Assembly: GCA_964437595.1 (NCBI GenBank)
Contig: CAYTHO010000017.1
Location: 1 to 64,000, forward strand
Reading direction: 5' to 3'
Length of the DNA stretch: 64,000 nt
Origin: DSYU01 sp964437595
Lineage (GTDB): Bacteria > Chloroflexota > Anaerolineae > Anaerolineales > Anaerolineaceae
Positions within the stretch are counted from its first letter, which is position 1; every line of letters begins with the position of its first letter. Of the stretch, positions 1 through 8,705 are shown piece by piece. The notes under the pieces are model-generated. The model saw nothing but the letters and a program-made list of their open reading frames with translations, made no database searches and had not been told where the DNA came from. The translations under genes and the position numbers were made by a program.

Positions 1-55
1 ACCCGCGGTCTCGGCCTTGACAGGGCCGCATGTTAAACCACTACACCACGCCCCC
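1..55 (-). tRNA. tRNA-Asp (GTC), 3' end cut off by the window
   Basis: On the minus strand the sequence starts GGGGGCGTGGTGTAGTGG, a normal acceptor and D-arm, and continues into an anticodon stem-loop with GTC in the anticodon position (CCTGTCAAG). The T arm and 3' acceptor strand lie beyond the window edge, so only about 55 nt of the gene are visible. The assignment to aspartate rests on the anticodon and the visible arms. Confidence 0.9.
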
Positions 56-130
56 GAACTTATCTTGCACCAACGGGCAATAGTTTATCATGGCCCAGAA
101 AATTCGTCAAGGAATTGGGCAAATTTCGCA

Positions 131-162
131 TAAGAAAAAACCGGGCGAATGGCCCGGTTTTC
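131..162 (-). terminator. Intrinsic terminator of ndk
   Basis: Read on the minus strand just after the ndk stop, AAAACCGGGC and GCCCGGTTTT form a 10-bp stem around a 5-nt loop, and the right arm runs into a T tract. This is a standard rho-independent terminator and marks the end of the TPR-ndk transcription unit. Confidence 0.85.
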
Positions 163-166
163 ATGG

Positions 167-622
167 CTAGTTATTCTCAAAAACCCAGGCATCGGTTGGC
201 CGGTCCCAGGAGACCAGTTCCTCTGGTTTGAACCACAAAGAAATCTCGGCTTCACCGTTTTCTGGGGAATCGGAGGCATGCGTCAGGTTGCGTCCGATCG
301 TGAGGCCAAAATCATGGCGGACAGTGCCGGGGGCGGCCTCGGTTGGGCGGGTAGCGCCCATCGTTTGGCGGACAGCAGCTACCGCATTGGGCCCTTCCCA
401 GACCATAGCCATTACCGGGGCAGAAGTGATGTATTTTACCAGCCCTTCGTAGAAAGGCTTCCCTTTGTGTACTGCATAATGCTGCTCAGCCAGCGAGCGG
501 TTGACCTGGAGAAACTTCCCAGCCACGAGCTTCAAGCCACGTCGTTCCAATCGGGCAATCACTTCACCAATCAAACCGCGCTGCACGCCATCTGGCTTCA
601 CCAATACAAATGTACGTTCCAC
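167..622 (-). CDS. ndk: Nucleoside diphosphate kinase
   Basis: Transfers the gamma phosphate between nucleoside tri- and diphosphates through a phosphohistidine intermediate in the cytoplasm. The 151-residue length is normal for the family. The N-terminus MERTFVLVKPDGVQRGLIGE is the conserved first strand and the KPDGV loop, and the catalytic histidine lies in NLTHASDS near residue 115. The start codon is GTG, chosen because GGAGAAGG lies just upstream and the conserved first strand begins there. It follows the TPR gene by about 24 bp and is probably cotranscribed. A clear terminator lies downstream. Confidence 0.97.
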   Translation of the reverse strand: MERTFVLVKPDGVQRGLIGEVIARLERRGLKLVAGKFLQVNRSLAEQHYAVHKGKPFYEGLVKYITSAPVMAMVWEGPNAVAAVRQTMGATRPTEAAPGTVRHDFGLTIGRNLTHASDSPENGEAEISLWFKPEELVSWDRPTDAWVFENN

Positions 623-646
623 AATCCTTCTCCCTATAATGTTGGT

Positions 647-3600
647 TTAGCGGAGGAGTTCCTCTGCTTTGGTATATGCCTCCAGGGCCTCCTGGAGCTG
701 ATTGTTGCGGGCGTAGGCATCTCCAAGCGTCTGCCAGATGGAGATATCGACCGGGTAGCGATACAATGCATCGCGTAAATCATGGATCGTTTCTTCCAGG
801 CACTCGCCATTCTGAATCAAGTCGTTATACCCTGCCAGCGCCTGGTCCAGATCGCCGTGGTTCAAAGCAGTTTGTATCTCACTGAGAGAACCAGATTCTG
901 ATACCTGTCCCTCGGTCACCCGGGCTGGTTCGCTAATCTCTACTTCTGGCTCCCAGGCCGAACTAAAGTCGCCAGGCGCCGGCGGAAGTTCGATGTCTTT
1001 CGGGAATTCCTCATGCCCGCCTTCCTCTTCCAGGTTCATGAGCCAGTCCGGAACCTTTTCTGGTTCCGATGCCGCAGCGCCGCTAACAACCGGTCCTGTG
1101 GGCGCCTGCAGCCAATCGGGAATCGCCTCGCCTTCGGGAGCACGTTCGGCTTCTGGCGCCGCTTCGTCGGGCCAGGGGTGTGTTTCCTCGGATATAGCAG
1201 TCTCCGCGAGATCATCTTGCCCGATCGAAGACAGCCACTCTGGAACCGCCTCTTCTTCACTTGCCTGGGCAGTCTCCTCGGCGGGTGCTAGCTCACCGGG
1301 TTGTATTTCAGCGATGAGGGCTTCTTCGGATGGGGACGCAACTGCCAACGGTGGTGTCTCATTTTCAATGATAGCCCCGGTTTCAATGTCTGATGGTTGT
1401 GGAATAGCGGCCTCAGGCAGGGTCTCCGCCTCAGGCAGGGTTTGCGCCTCAAGAGCTTGTTCCTGAACCCAATCAGGAGGAGTCTCTAAACGCTCTTCGG
1501 GTGCTGTGACCAGCGTTCCCTCATCCGCGCCTTGTTTTTCTGCCAGGGACTCAAGCCAGGCAAAGGCAGCATCCATATCCATCTCAGCCGGTGCAGAAGG
1601 CTGCGTCTCTGGGGTTTCCACCATTGGCGCTTCGATTACCGGGGCCTCTATCGCTGGTTCGGCTTCAACCGGTTCGATTTCCATCTGGGGTTCTTCCACC
1701 GGTATAATGCCTTCCACGGTGGCCGGCATTTCTTCTTTTATCGCCTCCTGCAGCCAATCGGGAAGGCTGGCCTCTTCAGCGAGCGGCCCTCCTTCTTCTG
1801 TCGGGGAGGTTGTGGCGAAAGGCTCCGGTATTTCGGGTTCTCCCGCAGCCATTTCGGGAGCTTCTAAAGGTTGTTCCGCGGAGATCATCTCCTCTGCCGC
1901 TGCTTCTTTCGTTACCCATTCAGGTGGCTGTTCCAGGCGCTGTTCAGGCGGAGTCACCAGGGTGGCTTCNNNNNNNNNNNNNNNNNNNNNNNNNNNNNNN
2001 NNNNNNNNNNNNNNNNNNNNNNNNNNNNNNNNNNNNNNNNNNNNNNNNNNNNNNNNNNNNNNNNNNNNNTCCAGGCGCTGTTCAGGCGGAGTCACCAGGG
2101 TGGCTTCGTCGGCGCCCTGCTTGGCTGCCAACGACTCGAGCCAGGCCATGGCGGCATCCATATCAGAAAAATCGGGTGTGCTCGTGGCGGCAGCTTCCGG
2201 CTGTATCTCTGCCTCTACGGTAGATATCGCAGGCAGTGGCTCTCCGGCCGCTTCAACGCTGCCTTCCTGCAGCCATTCGGGCACTGCGGCCTCATGCTCT
2301 TCAGAGGCTGCTTGCGCTTCTTCTACCTCTGGTTCCTCCGCAACCGCCGCCGTTTCATCCATAAGTGAGGGAGTTGCGATTTCTTCTTCATCGGATTTTA
2401 GCCAATCCGGTAATTCTTCCCCTGCTTGAGCCAGTTCACCCACCGGCTCTGCGAGCTCTGCCAATTCTTCTGGAAGGCCGGGCTGCTCTGATAGAACCGG
2501 CATTTCCGCCGCCTCAGGTAGTTCTGCTGCTGTTTCTGGAGCAGCCGGTTCTTGGCTTTCCACTTCTTTTGTCACCCAATCAGGTGGCTGTTCCAGGCGC
2601 TGTTCGGGTGGTGTTACCAGGGTGGCCTCATCGGCGCCTTGCTTGGCAGCCAGTGACTCGAGCCAGGCCATCGCCGCATCCATGTCGGAGAAGTCGGGCG
2701 CGCTTTCAGGCGCGGTGCTGGTTGGCGGGGCTTCGACCTCCGCAGTGGTTTCAGTTGTAACAGGTTGTTCGAATGCGGCTTCCGGTGGAGTTTCAACCAA
2801 TTGTTCATCAGCAGGCAGCCCAACATTTTCTAGCGCGACCGTCTCTAGTGGTTCAATGGTTGCTTCTTCTCCATTCTTCATCGACTGCAGCCAATCAGGA
2901 ATTTCTCCCTCAACCGCATCCCCAACCTGCGCGATCTCTGCCTGCGCTGGCTCCATCCATTCTGTCGCCCCAGGCGCCGGTTCTTCTGCCTTTTCGGAGG
3001 TTTCCTGCCCAACAGATTGCAGCCAATCCGGAATCTCGGCAGCTTCTTCGGCTTTTTGGGAAATTTCGTCTCCAGTAGATGCCAGCCAATCCGACAGGCC
3101 GCTGCTTTCTTCAGGCTTTTCCACTTTTTCCGATTCAACGGATTGGAGCCAATCCGTCAACCCGGAAGGTTCCTCGGCTTTTATGGGTTCTTCTGCTGCT
3201 GCAGACGATAACCAGTCTGTCAAACCACCGCTTTCTTCTGCCTTTTCGGGCTGCTCCGATTCAACGGACTGCAGCCAATCGGTTAATCCGCTGGGTTCTT
3301 CTTTTTTCTCGGGCGTTTCATCTGCCGTGGGCTGCGTCCAGTCCGCCAGCCCGCTGACTTCCTCGGTTTTCTCTGGTGTTTCTGTTTCAGCGGACTGTAG
3401 CCATTCGGGGGCCTGATCCGCGGGAGCCGGGGTTTCTTCGGCGGGCGCTTCGAAGGAGCGTAACCAGTCTGGTGTCGCGCCAGCCTCTGGCGCGGCTTCG
3501 GTGGTTGAAGGTTCCCCTAGCTGAGACCAGTCTGGTAGGCCTTCGAACTCGGTTGGTTTCACCTCGTCGGTCGCGGGCGTTTCGATCTCGCCCAGAGGCT

Positions 3601-4966
3601 TTTCTTCTTCCATCTGGGTGAACCAGTCTGGCAGGTTATCGATGGGCAGCTCCCCATCACCGGCCATCTGTGTGCCAGTGCCAGCATCAGCAACCCAGTC
3701 CGGAAGACCCTGCTGGGTTTCATCCTTTTCCAGGGCTGGCGGGGGGACAATCCCGGTATCCTGCCCGGTATCGCCTTGCTCAGAAATGATCGAGCTGAGC
3801 CAATCTGTTCGTTCGTCTTCACCCGGCATCTGCCCGGTATCTTTTGGCGCGATCGACTGCACCCAATCGGGTAGGTCAGCCGGCATAATCTCCTCTTCCT
3901 CCGGCTCTGGCTGGGATGCCATCACTTCATCTGCTTTGCGATCGGATGGAATCCAGCCTGCATCCTTCATCCACTCCGGGATCAAATCATCTTTCCCCGG
4001 TTCCATCCCCTCCTGCGTTTCACCAGATGGGGCTTCTTGCGAAATACCAGCACTCTCCGCTGAAATTGTGGAAGATGCAGTTGCCTCGGGTTTAAGGGTA
4101 TTCAGCCAGTCGGGGAGTACTTCTTCCGTCTTTTCTTCCCATTCCACGCCCAGGCTGCGCGTCCATTCAGGCGACTGCGCCTCTTCCATGGCAGATTCCC
4201 AGGTAAACTGTTCAACCATTACAGCCTGGTCTGGTACCTGGTCGCTGGTGAGGGCGGTTGGGGATATGAAGGCTGCATAAGGGTCAAGGGCATAGATGCG
4301 CTGCAAGAATTTTTGTGCTTCCTCGGCCCGGTTCGTCTCCGGCAAAAATTCCGCAAGCAGTTTGTTGGCCTCAAGGCAGTATGGCAGTTTTCGGATGAGT
4401 TCGCTGCACACCTCTGCGGCATCCGTCTTCTGACCAGACATATAGTAAAGGCGCGCCAGCAGAACAAGCAAATCCATGCGCTGAGGGTCTTCGGCTAAGG
4501 CGGCGCGCGTTTCAGCAATGGCCTGGGTATAAAGCTCCCCGCGAGAGTACATGCGCACCAAAGCGCCGCGCGTCAGGCGAATTTTTGGAGGTTCAATTCC
4601 ATCACGGCGTCCATACAGGCGGCGTAGTTCTTCCTGGACAGCGGGATTAAACGGCTGTACTTCGTACGCCCGTTCCATATGCCAGATGGAGGCATCTAAA
4701 TTGCCTTCGTCCTCGCGGATGATGCTCATCCCAATTTGGGAGATAAAATCATCGGGGATCACAGAAAGAACACGCTGTAAAATATCGGCGGCTTCACTAT
4801 AGTGCTGGCTTTCCAGATAAGCCTTACCCAGAAGCCGGTACGTATCGATATTTTTGGGGTACGACTTGAGAATATTCTTCGCATGCGCTACTGCTTGCTC
4901 AATCTCGCCCCGCTCGATCTGATTTTCAATTTCTTTGATATAAGTCCGCAAGGGAATTTTAGCCAT
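647..4966 (-). CDS. TPR protein with long acidic tail of repeated P-D/E-W motifs
   Basis: Function unknown. Three parts are visible. Residues about 1-230 are tetratricopeptide repeats (for example VAHAKNILKSYPKNIDTYRL). A very long acidic, Pro/Glu-rich, probably disordered region follows, carrying about 25 short motifs of the form [LIVAT][PTAS][DE]W[LVMFT] (LPDWL, IPEWM, LTDWL). The C-terminus is a shorter TPR segment ending at the stop. At least three copies of a roughly 40-residue unit beginning DMDAAMAWLESLAAKQGADE lie in the second half. A 100-N gap (1970-2069) falls inside one of these, so the true length and repeat number are unknown. TPRs normally hold protein partners, and the regularly spaced Trp motifs suggest an array of docking peptides; that is inference. 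The ATG has GGAGG upstream. Confidence 0.85.
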   Translation of the reverse strand: MAKIPLRTYIKEIENQIERGEIEQAVAHAKNILKSYPKNIDTYRLLGKAYLESQHYSEAADILQRVLSVIPDDFISQIGMSIIREDEGNLDASIWHMERAYEVQPFNPAVQEELRRLYGRRDGIEPPKIRLTRGALVRMYSRGELYTQAIAETRAALAEDPQRMDLLVLLARLYYMSGQKTDAAEVCSELIRKLPYCLEANKLLAEFLPETNRAEEAQKFLQRIYALDPYAAFISPTALTSDQVPDQAVMVEQFTWESAMEEAQSPEWTRSLGVEWEEKTEEVLPDWLNTLKPEATASSTISAESAGISQEAPSGETQEGMEPGKDDLIPEWMKDAGWIPSDRKADEVMASQPEPEEEEIMPADLPDWVQSIAPKDTGQMPGEDERTDWLSSIISEQGDTGQDTGIVPPPALEKDETQQGLPDWVADAGTGTQMAGDGELPIDNLPDWFTQMEEEKPLGEIETPATDEVKPTEFEGLPDWSQLGEPSTTEAAPEAGATPDWLRSFEAPAEETPAPADQAPEWLQSAETETPEKTEEVSGLADWTQPTADETPEKKEEPSGLTDWLQSVESEQPEKAEESGGLTDWLSSAAAEEPIKAEEPSGLTDWLQSVESEKVEKPEESSGLSDWLASTGDEISQKAEEAAEIPDWLQSVGQETSEKAEEPAPGATEWMEPAQAEIAQVGDAVEGEIPDWLQSMKNGEEATIEPLETVALENVGLPADEQLVETPPEAAFEQPVTTETTAEVEAPPTSTAPESAPDFSDMDAAMAWLESLAAKQGADEATLVTPPEQRLEQPPDWVTKEVESQEPAAPETAAELPEAAEMPVLSEQPGLPEELAELAEPVGELAQAGEELPDWLKSDEEEIATPSLMDETAAVAEEPEVEEAQAASEEHEAAVPEWLQEGSVEAAGEPLPAISTVEAEIQPEAAATSTPDFSDMDAAMAWLESLAAKQGADEATLVTPPEQRLXXXXXXXXXXXXXXXXXXXXXXXXXXXXXXXXXXEATLVTPPEQRLEQPPEWVTKEAAAEEMISAEQPLEAPEMAAGEPEIPEPFATTSPTEEGGPLAEEASLPDWLQEAIKEEMPATVEGIIPVEEPQMEIEPVEAEPAIEAPVIEAPMVETPETQPSAPAEMDMDAAFAWLESLAEKQGADEGTLVTAPEERLETPPDWVQEQALEAQTLPEAETLPEAAIPQPSDIETGAIIENETPPLAVASPSEEALIAEIQPGELAPAEETAQASEEEAVPEWLSSIGQDDLAETAISEETHPWPDEAAPEAERAPEGEAIPDWLQAPTGPVVSGAAASEPEKVPDWLMNLEEEGGHEEFPKDIELPPAPGDFSSAWEPEVEISEPARVTEGQVSESGSLSEIQTALNHGDLDQALAGYNDLIQNGECLEETIHDLRDALYRYPVDISIWQTLGDAYARNNQLQEALEAYTKAEELLR
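1932..2107. repeat. Perfect 38-bp duplication on both sides of the gap
   Basis: Bases 1932-1969 and 2070-2107 are identical and encode EATLVTPPEQRL on the minus strand in the same frame. A diverged copy occurs at about 2591-2630. The repetition reflects the roughly 40-residue protein repeat. The exact 38-bp match at the gap edges may be an unmerged contig overlap rather than two genuine copies. Confidence 0.8.
1970..2069. other. Assembly gap (100 N) inside the TPR gene
   Basis: A run of exactly 100 N, the conventional filler for a scaffold gap of unknown size. It lies within the repeat-rich part of the TPR gene. The 38 bases before it recur exactly after it, so the two contig ends probably overlap or the repeat was collapsed. 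Confidence 0.98.
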
Positions 4967-5081
4967 AGAGACGACCTCCGCTTTCTAAGTATGCAATAAA
5001 GTTTCAGATTGTGCAAGTGGTTTTGTTGGGGCTGTCTCTATCCAATGGGATCGGTGACTATACAAAAGCGCAAACCGAGGG

Positions 5082-5131
5082 CATATAAAAAAGATGCATT
5101 CACAGCAGAAATTGCGCCGTAAATGCATCTT
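5082..5131 (-). terminator. Terminator-like hairpin after rpoD
   Basis: On the minus strand AAGATGCATT and AATGCATCTT form a perfect 10-bp stem around a 20-nt loop, followed by a T tract and then ATATG. It lies 28 bp beyond the sigma factor stop and probably separates it from the TPR gene. Confidence 0.65.
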
Positions 5132-5159
5132 CATTTGTCTACCGGTCTATCAATGAATA

Positions 5160-6380
5160 TCAGTCACCCAGGTAATCGCGCAGTTTCCGCCGGATAGAAG
5201 GATGGCGCAGTCGACTGAGCGCCTGTGCCTCAATCTGGCGCACTCTTTCGCGGGTGACGCCCATCTTACGTCCTACTTCTTCTAGTGTGTACGCCTGTCC
5301 ATCCAGCAAGCCATAGCGTAGTTGCAGGATGCGCACTTCGCGCGGAGGCAGCGTGTTCAAAACTTCCTCCAGGTGTTCGCGCAGCAGGTTGTAGGTGGCG
5401 GTTTCGTCAGGCGGCGGAGCTTCGTCGTCTTCGATAAAATCACCCAGAACCGAATCTTCCTCATCATCCGTGGGGGTTTCGAGCGAAAGCGGCCTGCGCG
5501 CAACCTGGATCATGTTCTCCACCTTCTTGGGTGGTACATCCAATGCTTCTGCCAGTTCTTCTACGCTGGGCTCGCGGCCCAGGCGCTGGGTAAGCTGGTG
5601 CTGTACGCGCAGCAGTTTGTTAATCTGATCGCCCATATGCACCGGTACGCGAATCGTGCGGCCCTGGTCTGCGATAGCGCGGGTCACTGCCTGGCGGATC
5701 CACCACGTGGCGTAGGTGCTGAACTTATGCCCACGGCGGTAGTCGAACTTCTTGGTGGCGCGAATCAAACCAATATTCCCTTCCTGAATAAGGTCCAGGA
5801 ACGGTACGCCTCTACCCATATATTTCTTCGCCACGCTGATCACCAGCCTGGAATTGGCCGTAATCAGGTGTTCGCGAGCGGCCCAACCATCTTCGATCAG
5901 GCGGCGCAGTTCGTGCCGGCGGCGCACATTCACGTTGCCCCGCGCCAGTTCTTCGCGCGCCATGCGACCGCGTTCAATGCGCTGGGCGAGTTCAACCTCT
6001 TCCTCAGCCGTTAACAATGGAACCCGGCTGACTTCCTTCAGGTAAAGACCAATCGTGTCATCCGTGTCGATATTGGCCAGGTCGTCGAGCGAAAGGGCTT
6101 TGTTCGCGTGTTCCTCATCTTCTTCCGCCGCTGCGCCAGTTACCTCGAGGTCATCCTCTGACGGTTCTTCAACCGTTTCATCTTCCACGTACGGGATACC
6201 CGCACTGATCAGGGCAGCAAAGGCTTCTTCCAATTGCTCAACATCCTGCTCCGCTTCAGGGAAGAAATGCAGAATATCGTCAATCGTAACGTAAGTCTTT
6301 TGCCGGCCAAGCTCAATCAAGCGGGCAATTGCTGGGTATTCCTCATCCTCATCAACAACATTAATCAATACGTCATCCAT
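5160..6380 (-). CDS. rpoD: Primary sigma factor, sigma-70 (RpoD/SigA)
   Basis: Directs RNA polymerase to housekeeping promoters. The 406 residues contain a region 1.1-like N-terminus (ARLIELGRQKTYVTIDDILH), an acidic linker, region 1.2 (DTIGLYLKEVSRVPLL), region 2 with the -10 binding helix (FSTYATWWIRQAVTRAIADQ), region 3, and a region 4 helix-turn-helix (TLEEVGRKMGVTRERVRQIE) near the end. Region 1.1 together with the complete regions 2-4 indicates a group 1 rather than an alternative sigma. The ATG is preceded by AGAAGG. A good promoter lies about 90-120 bp upstream, and a hairpin follows the stop. Confidence 0.95.
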   Translation of the reverse strand: MDDVLINVVDEDEEYPAIARLIELGRQKTYVTIDDILHFFPEAEQDVEQLEEAFAALISAGIPYVEDETVEEPSEDDLEVTGAAAEEDEEHANKALSLDDLANIDTDDTIGLYLKEVSRVPLLTAEEEVELAQRIERGRMAREELARGNVNVRRRHELRRLIEDGWAAREHLITANSRLVISVAKKYMGRGVPFLDLIQEGNIGLIRATKKFDYRRGHKFSTYATWWIRQAVTRAIADQGRTIRVPVHMGDQINKLLRVQHQLTQRLGREPSVEELAEALDVPPKKVENMIQVARRPLSLETPTDDEEDSVLGDFIEDDEAPPPDETATYNLLREHLEEVLNTLPPREVRILQLRYGLLDGQAYTLEEVGRKMGVTRERVRQIEAQALSRLRHPSIRRKLRDYLGD

Positions 6381-6472
6381 AGATCGCCTTCTAGCACCTC
6401 AAATTGAGATGTTTTTTAAAATTTGAACCCAACTAAGTCTCGAATAGTCGGGACGAAGCTTTTCGTCCATTC

Positions 6473-6501
6473 AGAATACACTTTTTTAAGGTAAAAAGCA
6501 A
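6473..6501 (-). promoter_or_regulatory. Sigma-70 promoter for rpoD
   Basis: On the minus strand TTGCTT (6496-6501) and TATTCT (6473-6478) are separated by 17 bp, a close fit to the vegetative consensus. The predicted start is near 6466, giving a leader of about 86 nt. That leader contains a small hairpin, GGACGAA/TTCGTCC, at about 6451-6468. Confidence 0.6.
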
Positions 6502-6547
6502 TACCTTGCGTTGCTCTGTATTACAATCGTTACTCTGCATTGTTTTT

Positions 6548-7153
6548 TCATTGCGGAGTCGGTGTGGCTGGTTGTGCGTTTGGATCAACGGCTGGTATTG
6601 TCGGTTCGGGGGTGGGGGTGGGCTGCGCGCTGTAGAACAGGTCTACAATGCCCTCCAGGGTATAGCTGTTGATCACCGCGGGCGCCTGTGTGGCAACCTG
6701 CGCATAATAGCCGCTCTCTGTGGGATCCATGTTCCCGATGCTGATCGTCACTTGCTTGCCCTGCTTGTCGCGAATACTCAGCGTGCGGGAAGGAATATTG
6801 AGTCCTAACGCATCCAGCGCATAATCGGCTGGCAGCACAGTAATGGGGCGTATCTCGGCAATTTCTGAGCGAAGCTGTTCCGCTTTGCCAGCTTCCACCG
6901 GAAAACTTTCCCCACTTTCTAAAACCCAGTTACCCTGGGCATCCTGTAGAATCCGGATAGGCTCTCCCTGACCAACCACGAGTTCCATCCACACAATGTC
7001 GCTGCTTTGCCATCCCTGCAGCAGGTTTGGGGCGCTGGTGGGGCTGGGGGTAAGCTCGGCACTTTCCGGCAGCGGGTTCTTTTGCAGGTAAAAGGCAACC
7101 CCCAGCAGAAGCGCAAAGATAATGAGCAGTATCCAGGTTTGTTTGCGGATCAT
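6548..7153 (-). CDS. DUF4340-type membrane-anchored protein of the ABC operon
   Basis: A 201-residue protein with one N-terminal membrane anchor (WILLIIFALLLGVAFYL), a Pro/Thr-rich linker, an extracytoplasmic domain with repeated beta-like segments and a Pro/Thr-rich C-terminus. It resembles DUF4340 proteins, which usually lie next to GldG-like ABC components. The ATG at 7153 was chosen because it starts directly before the anchor and lies 4 bp after the GldG stop; upstream extension would run into that gene. It is the last gene of a four-gene operon. Its biochemical role is unknown. Confidence 0.7.
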   Translation of the reverse strand: MIRKQTWILLIIFALLLGVAFYLQKNPLPESAELTPSPTSAPNLLQGWQSSDIVWMELVVGQGEPIRILQDAQGNWVLESGESFPVEAGKAEQLRSEIAEIRPITVLPADYALDALGLNIPSRTLSIRDKQGKQVTISIGNMDPTESGYYAQVATQAPAVINSYTLEGIVDLFYSAQPTPTPEPTIPAVDPNAQPATPTPQ

Positions 7154-7157
7154 GGCA

Positions 7158-8705
7158 TTAACCCCGGCGGCGGCGCTGGGCCCAGACGGTGATCCCGACC
7201 AGCAGTACCAGCCCGGGCAGCAAGAATACGGATCCAAGCAAAATCAGCCCGAAGGTGGACGACTGAGGCGTAGCCAGGAACCTTTGCGTTGGCTGGCGAG
7301 GCGATAGGCTGATCAGGTTATCCTGCGCCGCAGCCCAATCGATGCTGTTCAAAATGAAGTCGCTGTTCCCGTAGTTGGCATATCCCTGGCTTCCGGCGAA
7401 GTCTGAATCGCCAATAACCAGCACGCGCGCGCGGGTTGTGCTGTTTTCACCTGCGACAGCCAGGTTCAACGGTCCCATCGTGTCTTTCCCCTGGTCCGGA
7501 TTGGCCTGATTGTTTTTTAAGGCTTCATAATCGGTCTCACCCCAGGCATTGCTGGATGTAGAGGCCAGCGGCGTGAGTGAGACGCCATCAGGTTCGGCAG
7601 TCACGGAAATGCTGCGCGCGCTGGGCAGCAGCACTGCCTTGGTGGTCATTTTCTGGGTGATGGAGTGGCTGCCAAAATCTTGCGAAATGGCAATCAACGG
7701 CTGGTTGGAGCTCATGTCGACAATAAGGTTTTCATCCAGGTGGATGCCCCAGGTTTGCTCCAGAAAAGCCAGCATCGGGTCGGCCTGGTCGCCAAATTCG
7801 GTCACCGGGTTGGGTTCGGCCAGATAAACGAGAGAGCCGCCTTTTTCCTGATAGGCTTTGATCAGGCCGATTTCATCCTGCGAAAGCGGCTTGGTTGCGC
7901 CAGCCACGATGAGGGCCAGAGCGTTGTCCGGAATATTAGGAGACGCTAGCAAATTGAGCGTGTTGACCGTATAGTTCTTTGCCGTCAGAGCCGCGCGCAA
8001 TTGGCTGTAGTTGTTCTCGTCCGTGCTGTCTATTCCGTATTCGCCGTGACCGGTGAGAAAATATACCGTTCGCTCGCCAGGGTTTGCCAGCCGGACCAGC
8101 GCGCTGGTAATTTCCTCTTCGCTAATGGAAGTAACCTGCTCCATGCGGCTGTCCATTTTCAATACGATGGTACCATCCCGGGTGACTTTTGACTGCTCGG
8201 CCAGTACCGGGTTGCTCATCGGATCGATAAATTCAAACTCGAACTTGCCCTTGCTGCTTGCCTGGTAATTCATCAGCAGGTTGCGGGCTGTTTCCGAAGG
8301 GTATGTGGCGGAAAAGTAGGCTTCGGCTTTGACGTTCGACTGCAAACTCTCCAGGGTGTTGACCGACTCCGTTGTAAGGCTGTTCGTCTGGTCTTCGGTC
8401 AGGTCCCACTGCTTTGAGTTGTTATTGACCAGGTAATTGATGACAATCAAAATTCCGGCGAAGGCGATGGTCAGCAGCAGAGCATTGCTGCCGTAGCGGG
8501 CCTGCCGCCCGGTAAGCGCTTCGCGCGTGCGCTGTGGGTCGAGAAGAACGTAGATAGCCAGGCCAATAATGGTCACGCCCAGGCTGATCTGAATGGGTAA
8601 GGTAAAGCTTTTCTGCACAATAAAAAGGCCAGCCGTCACCAACGCGGCAATGCCTGATATATATAGGCCAATGGGGGCGAAACGCCGCAAATCTCGCAGA
8701 GTCAT
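7158..8705 (-). CDS. GldG-like ABC transport auxiliary protein
   Basis: About 515 residues. Two or three N-terminal membrane segments are followed by a large extracytoplasmic domain (segments such as GERTVYFLTGHGEYGI) and a C-terminal membrane helix (FGLILLGSVFLLPGLVLLVG). This is the layout of GldG/ABC-type uncharacterised transport proteins, known from gliding motility in Bacteroidetes but widespread without gliding. The ATG overlaps the permease stop by one base (TAATG) and has GGAGG 8 bp upstream; a GTG three codons earlier is possible. It forms an exporter with the neighbouring permease and ATPase. The substrate is unknown. Confidence 0.78.
   Translation of the reverse strand: MTLRDLRRFAPIGLYISGIAALVTAGLFIVQKSFTLPIQISLGVTIIGLAIYVLLDPQRTREALTGRQARYGSNALLLTIAFAGILIVINYLVNNNSKQWDLTEDQTNSLTTESVNTLESLQSNVKAEAYFSATYPSETARNLLMNYQASSKGKFEFEFIDPMSNPVLAEQSKVTRDGTIVLKMDSRMEQVTSISEEEITSALVRLANPGERTVYFLTGHGEYGIDSTDENNYSQLRAALTAKNYTVNTLNLLASPNIPDNALALIVAGATKPLSQDEIGLIKAYQEKGGSLVYLAEPNPVTEFGDQADPMLAFLEQTWGIHLDENLIVDMSSNQPLIAISQDFGSHSITQKMTTKAVLLPSARSISVTAEPDGVSLTPLASTSSNAWGETDYEALKNNQANPDQGKDTMGPLNLAVAGENSTTRARVLVIGDSDFAGSQGYANYGNSDFILNSIDWAAAQDNLISLSPRQPTQRFLATPQSSTFGLILLGSVFLLPGLVLLVGITVWAQRRRRG

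Noticed and set aside
1506..2429. A long open frame on the plus strand opposite the TPR gene
   Set aside because: It exists because the TPR gene is GC-rich and repetitive; its translation is Ser-rich low complexity with no fold, and it crosses the N gap.
6451..6468. Terminator of the ABC operon upstream of rpoD
   Set aside because: The GGACGAA/TTCGTCC hairpin has no T tract and lies in the rpoD leader on the same strand.
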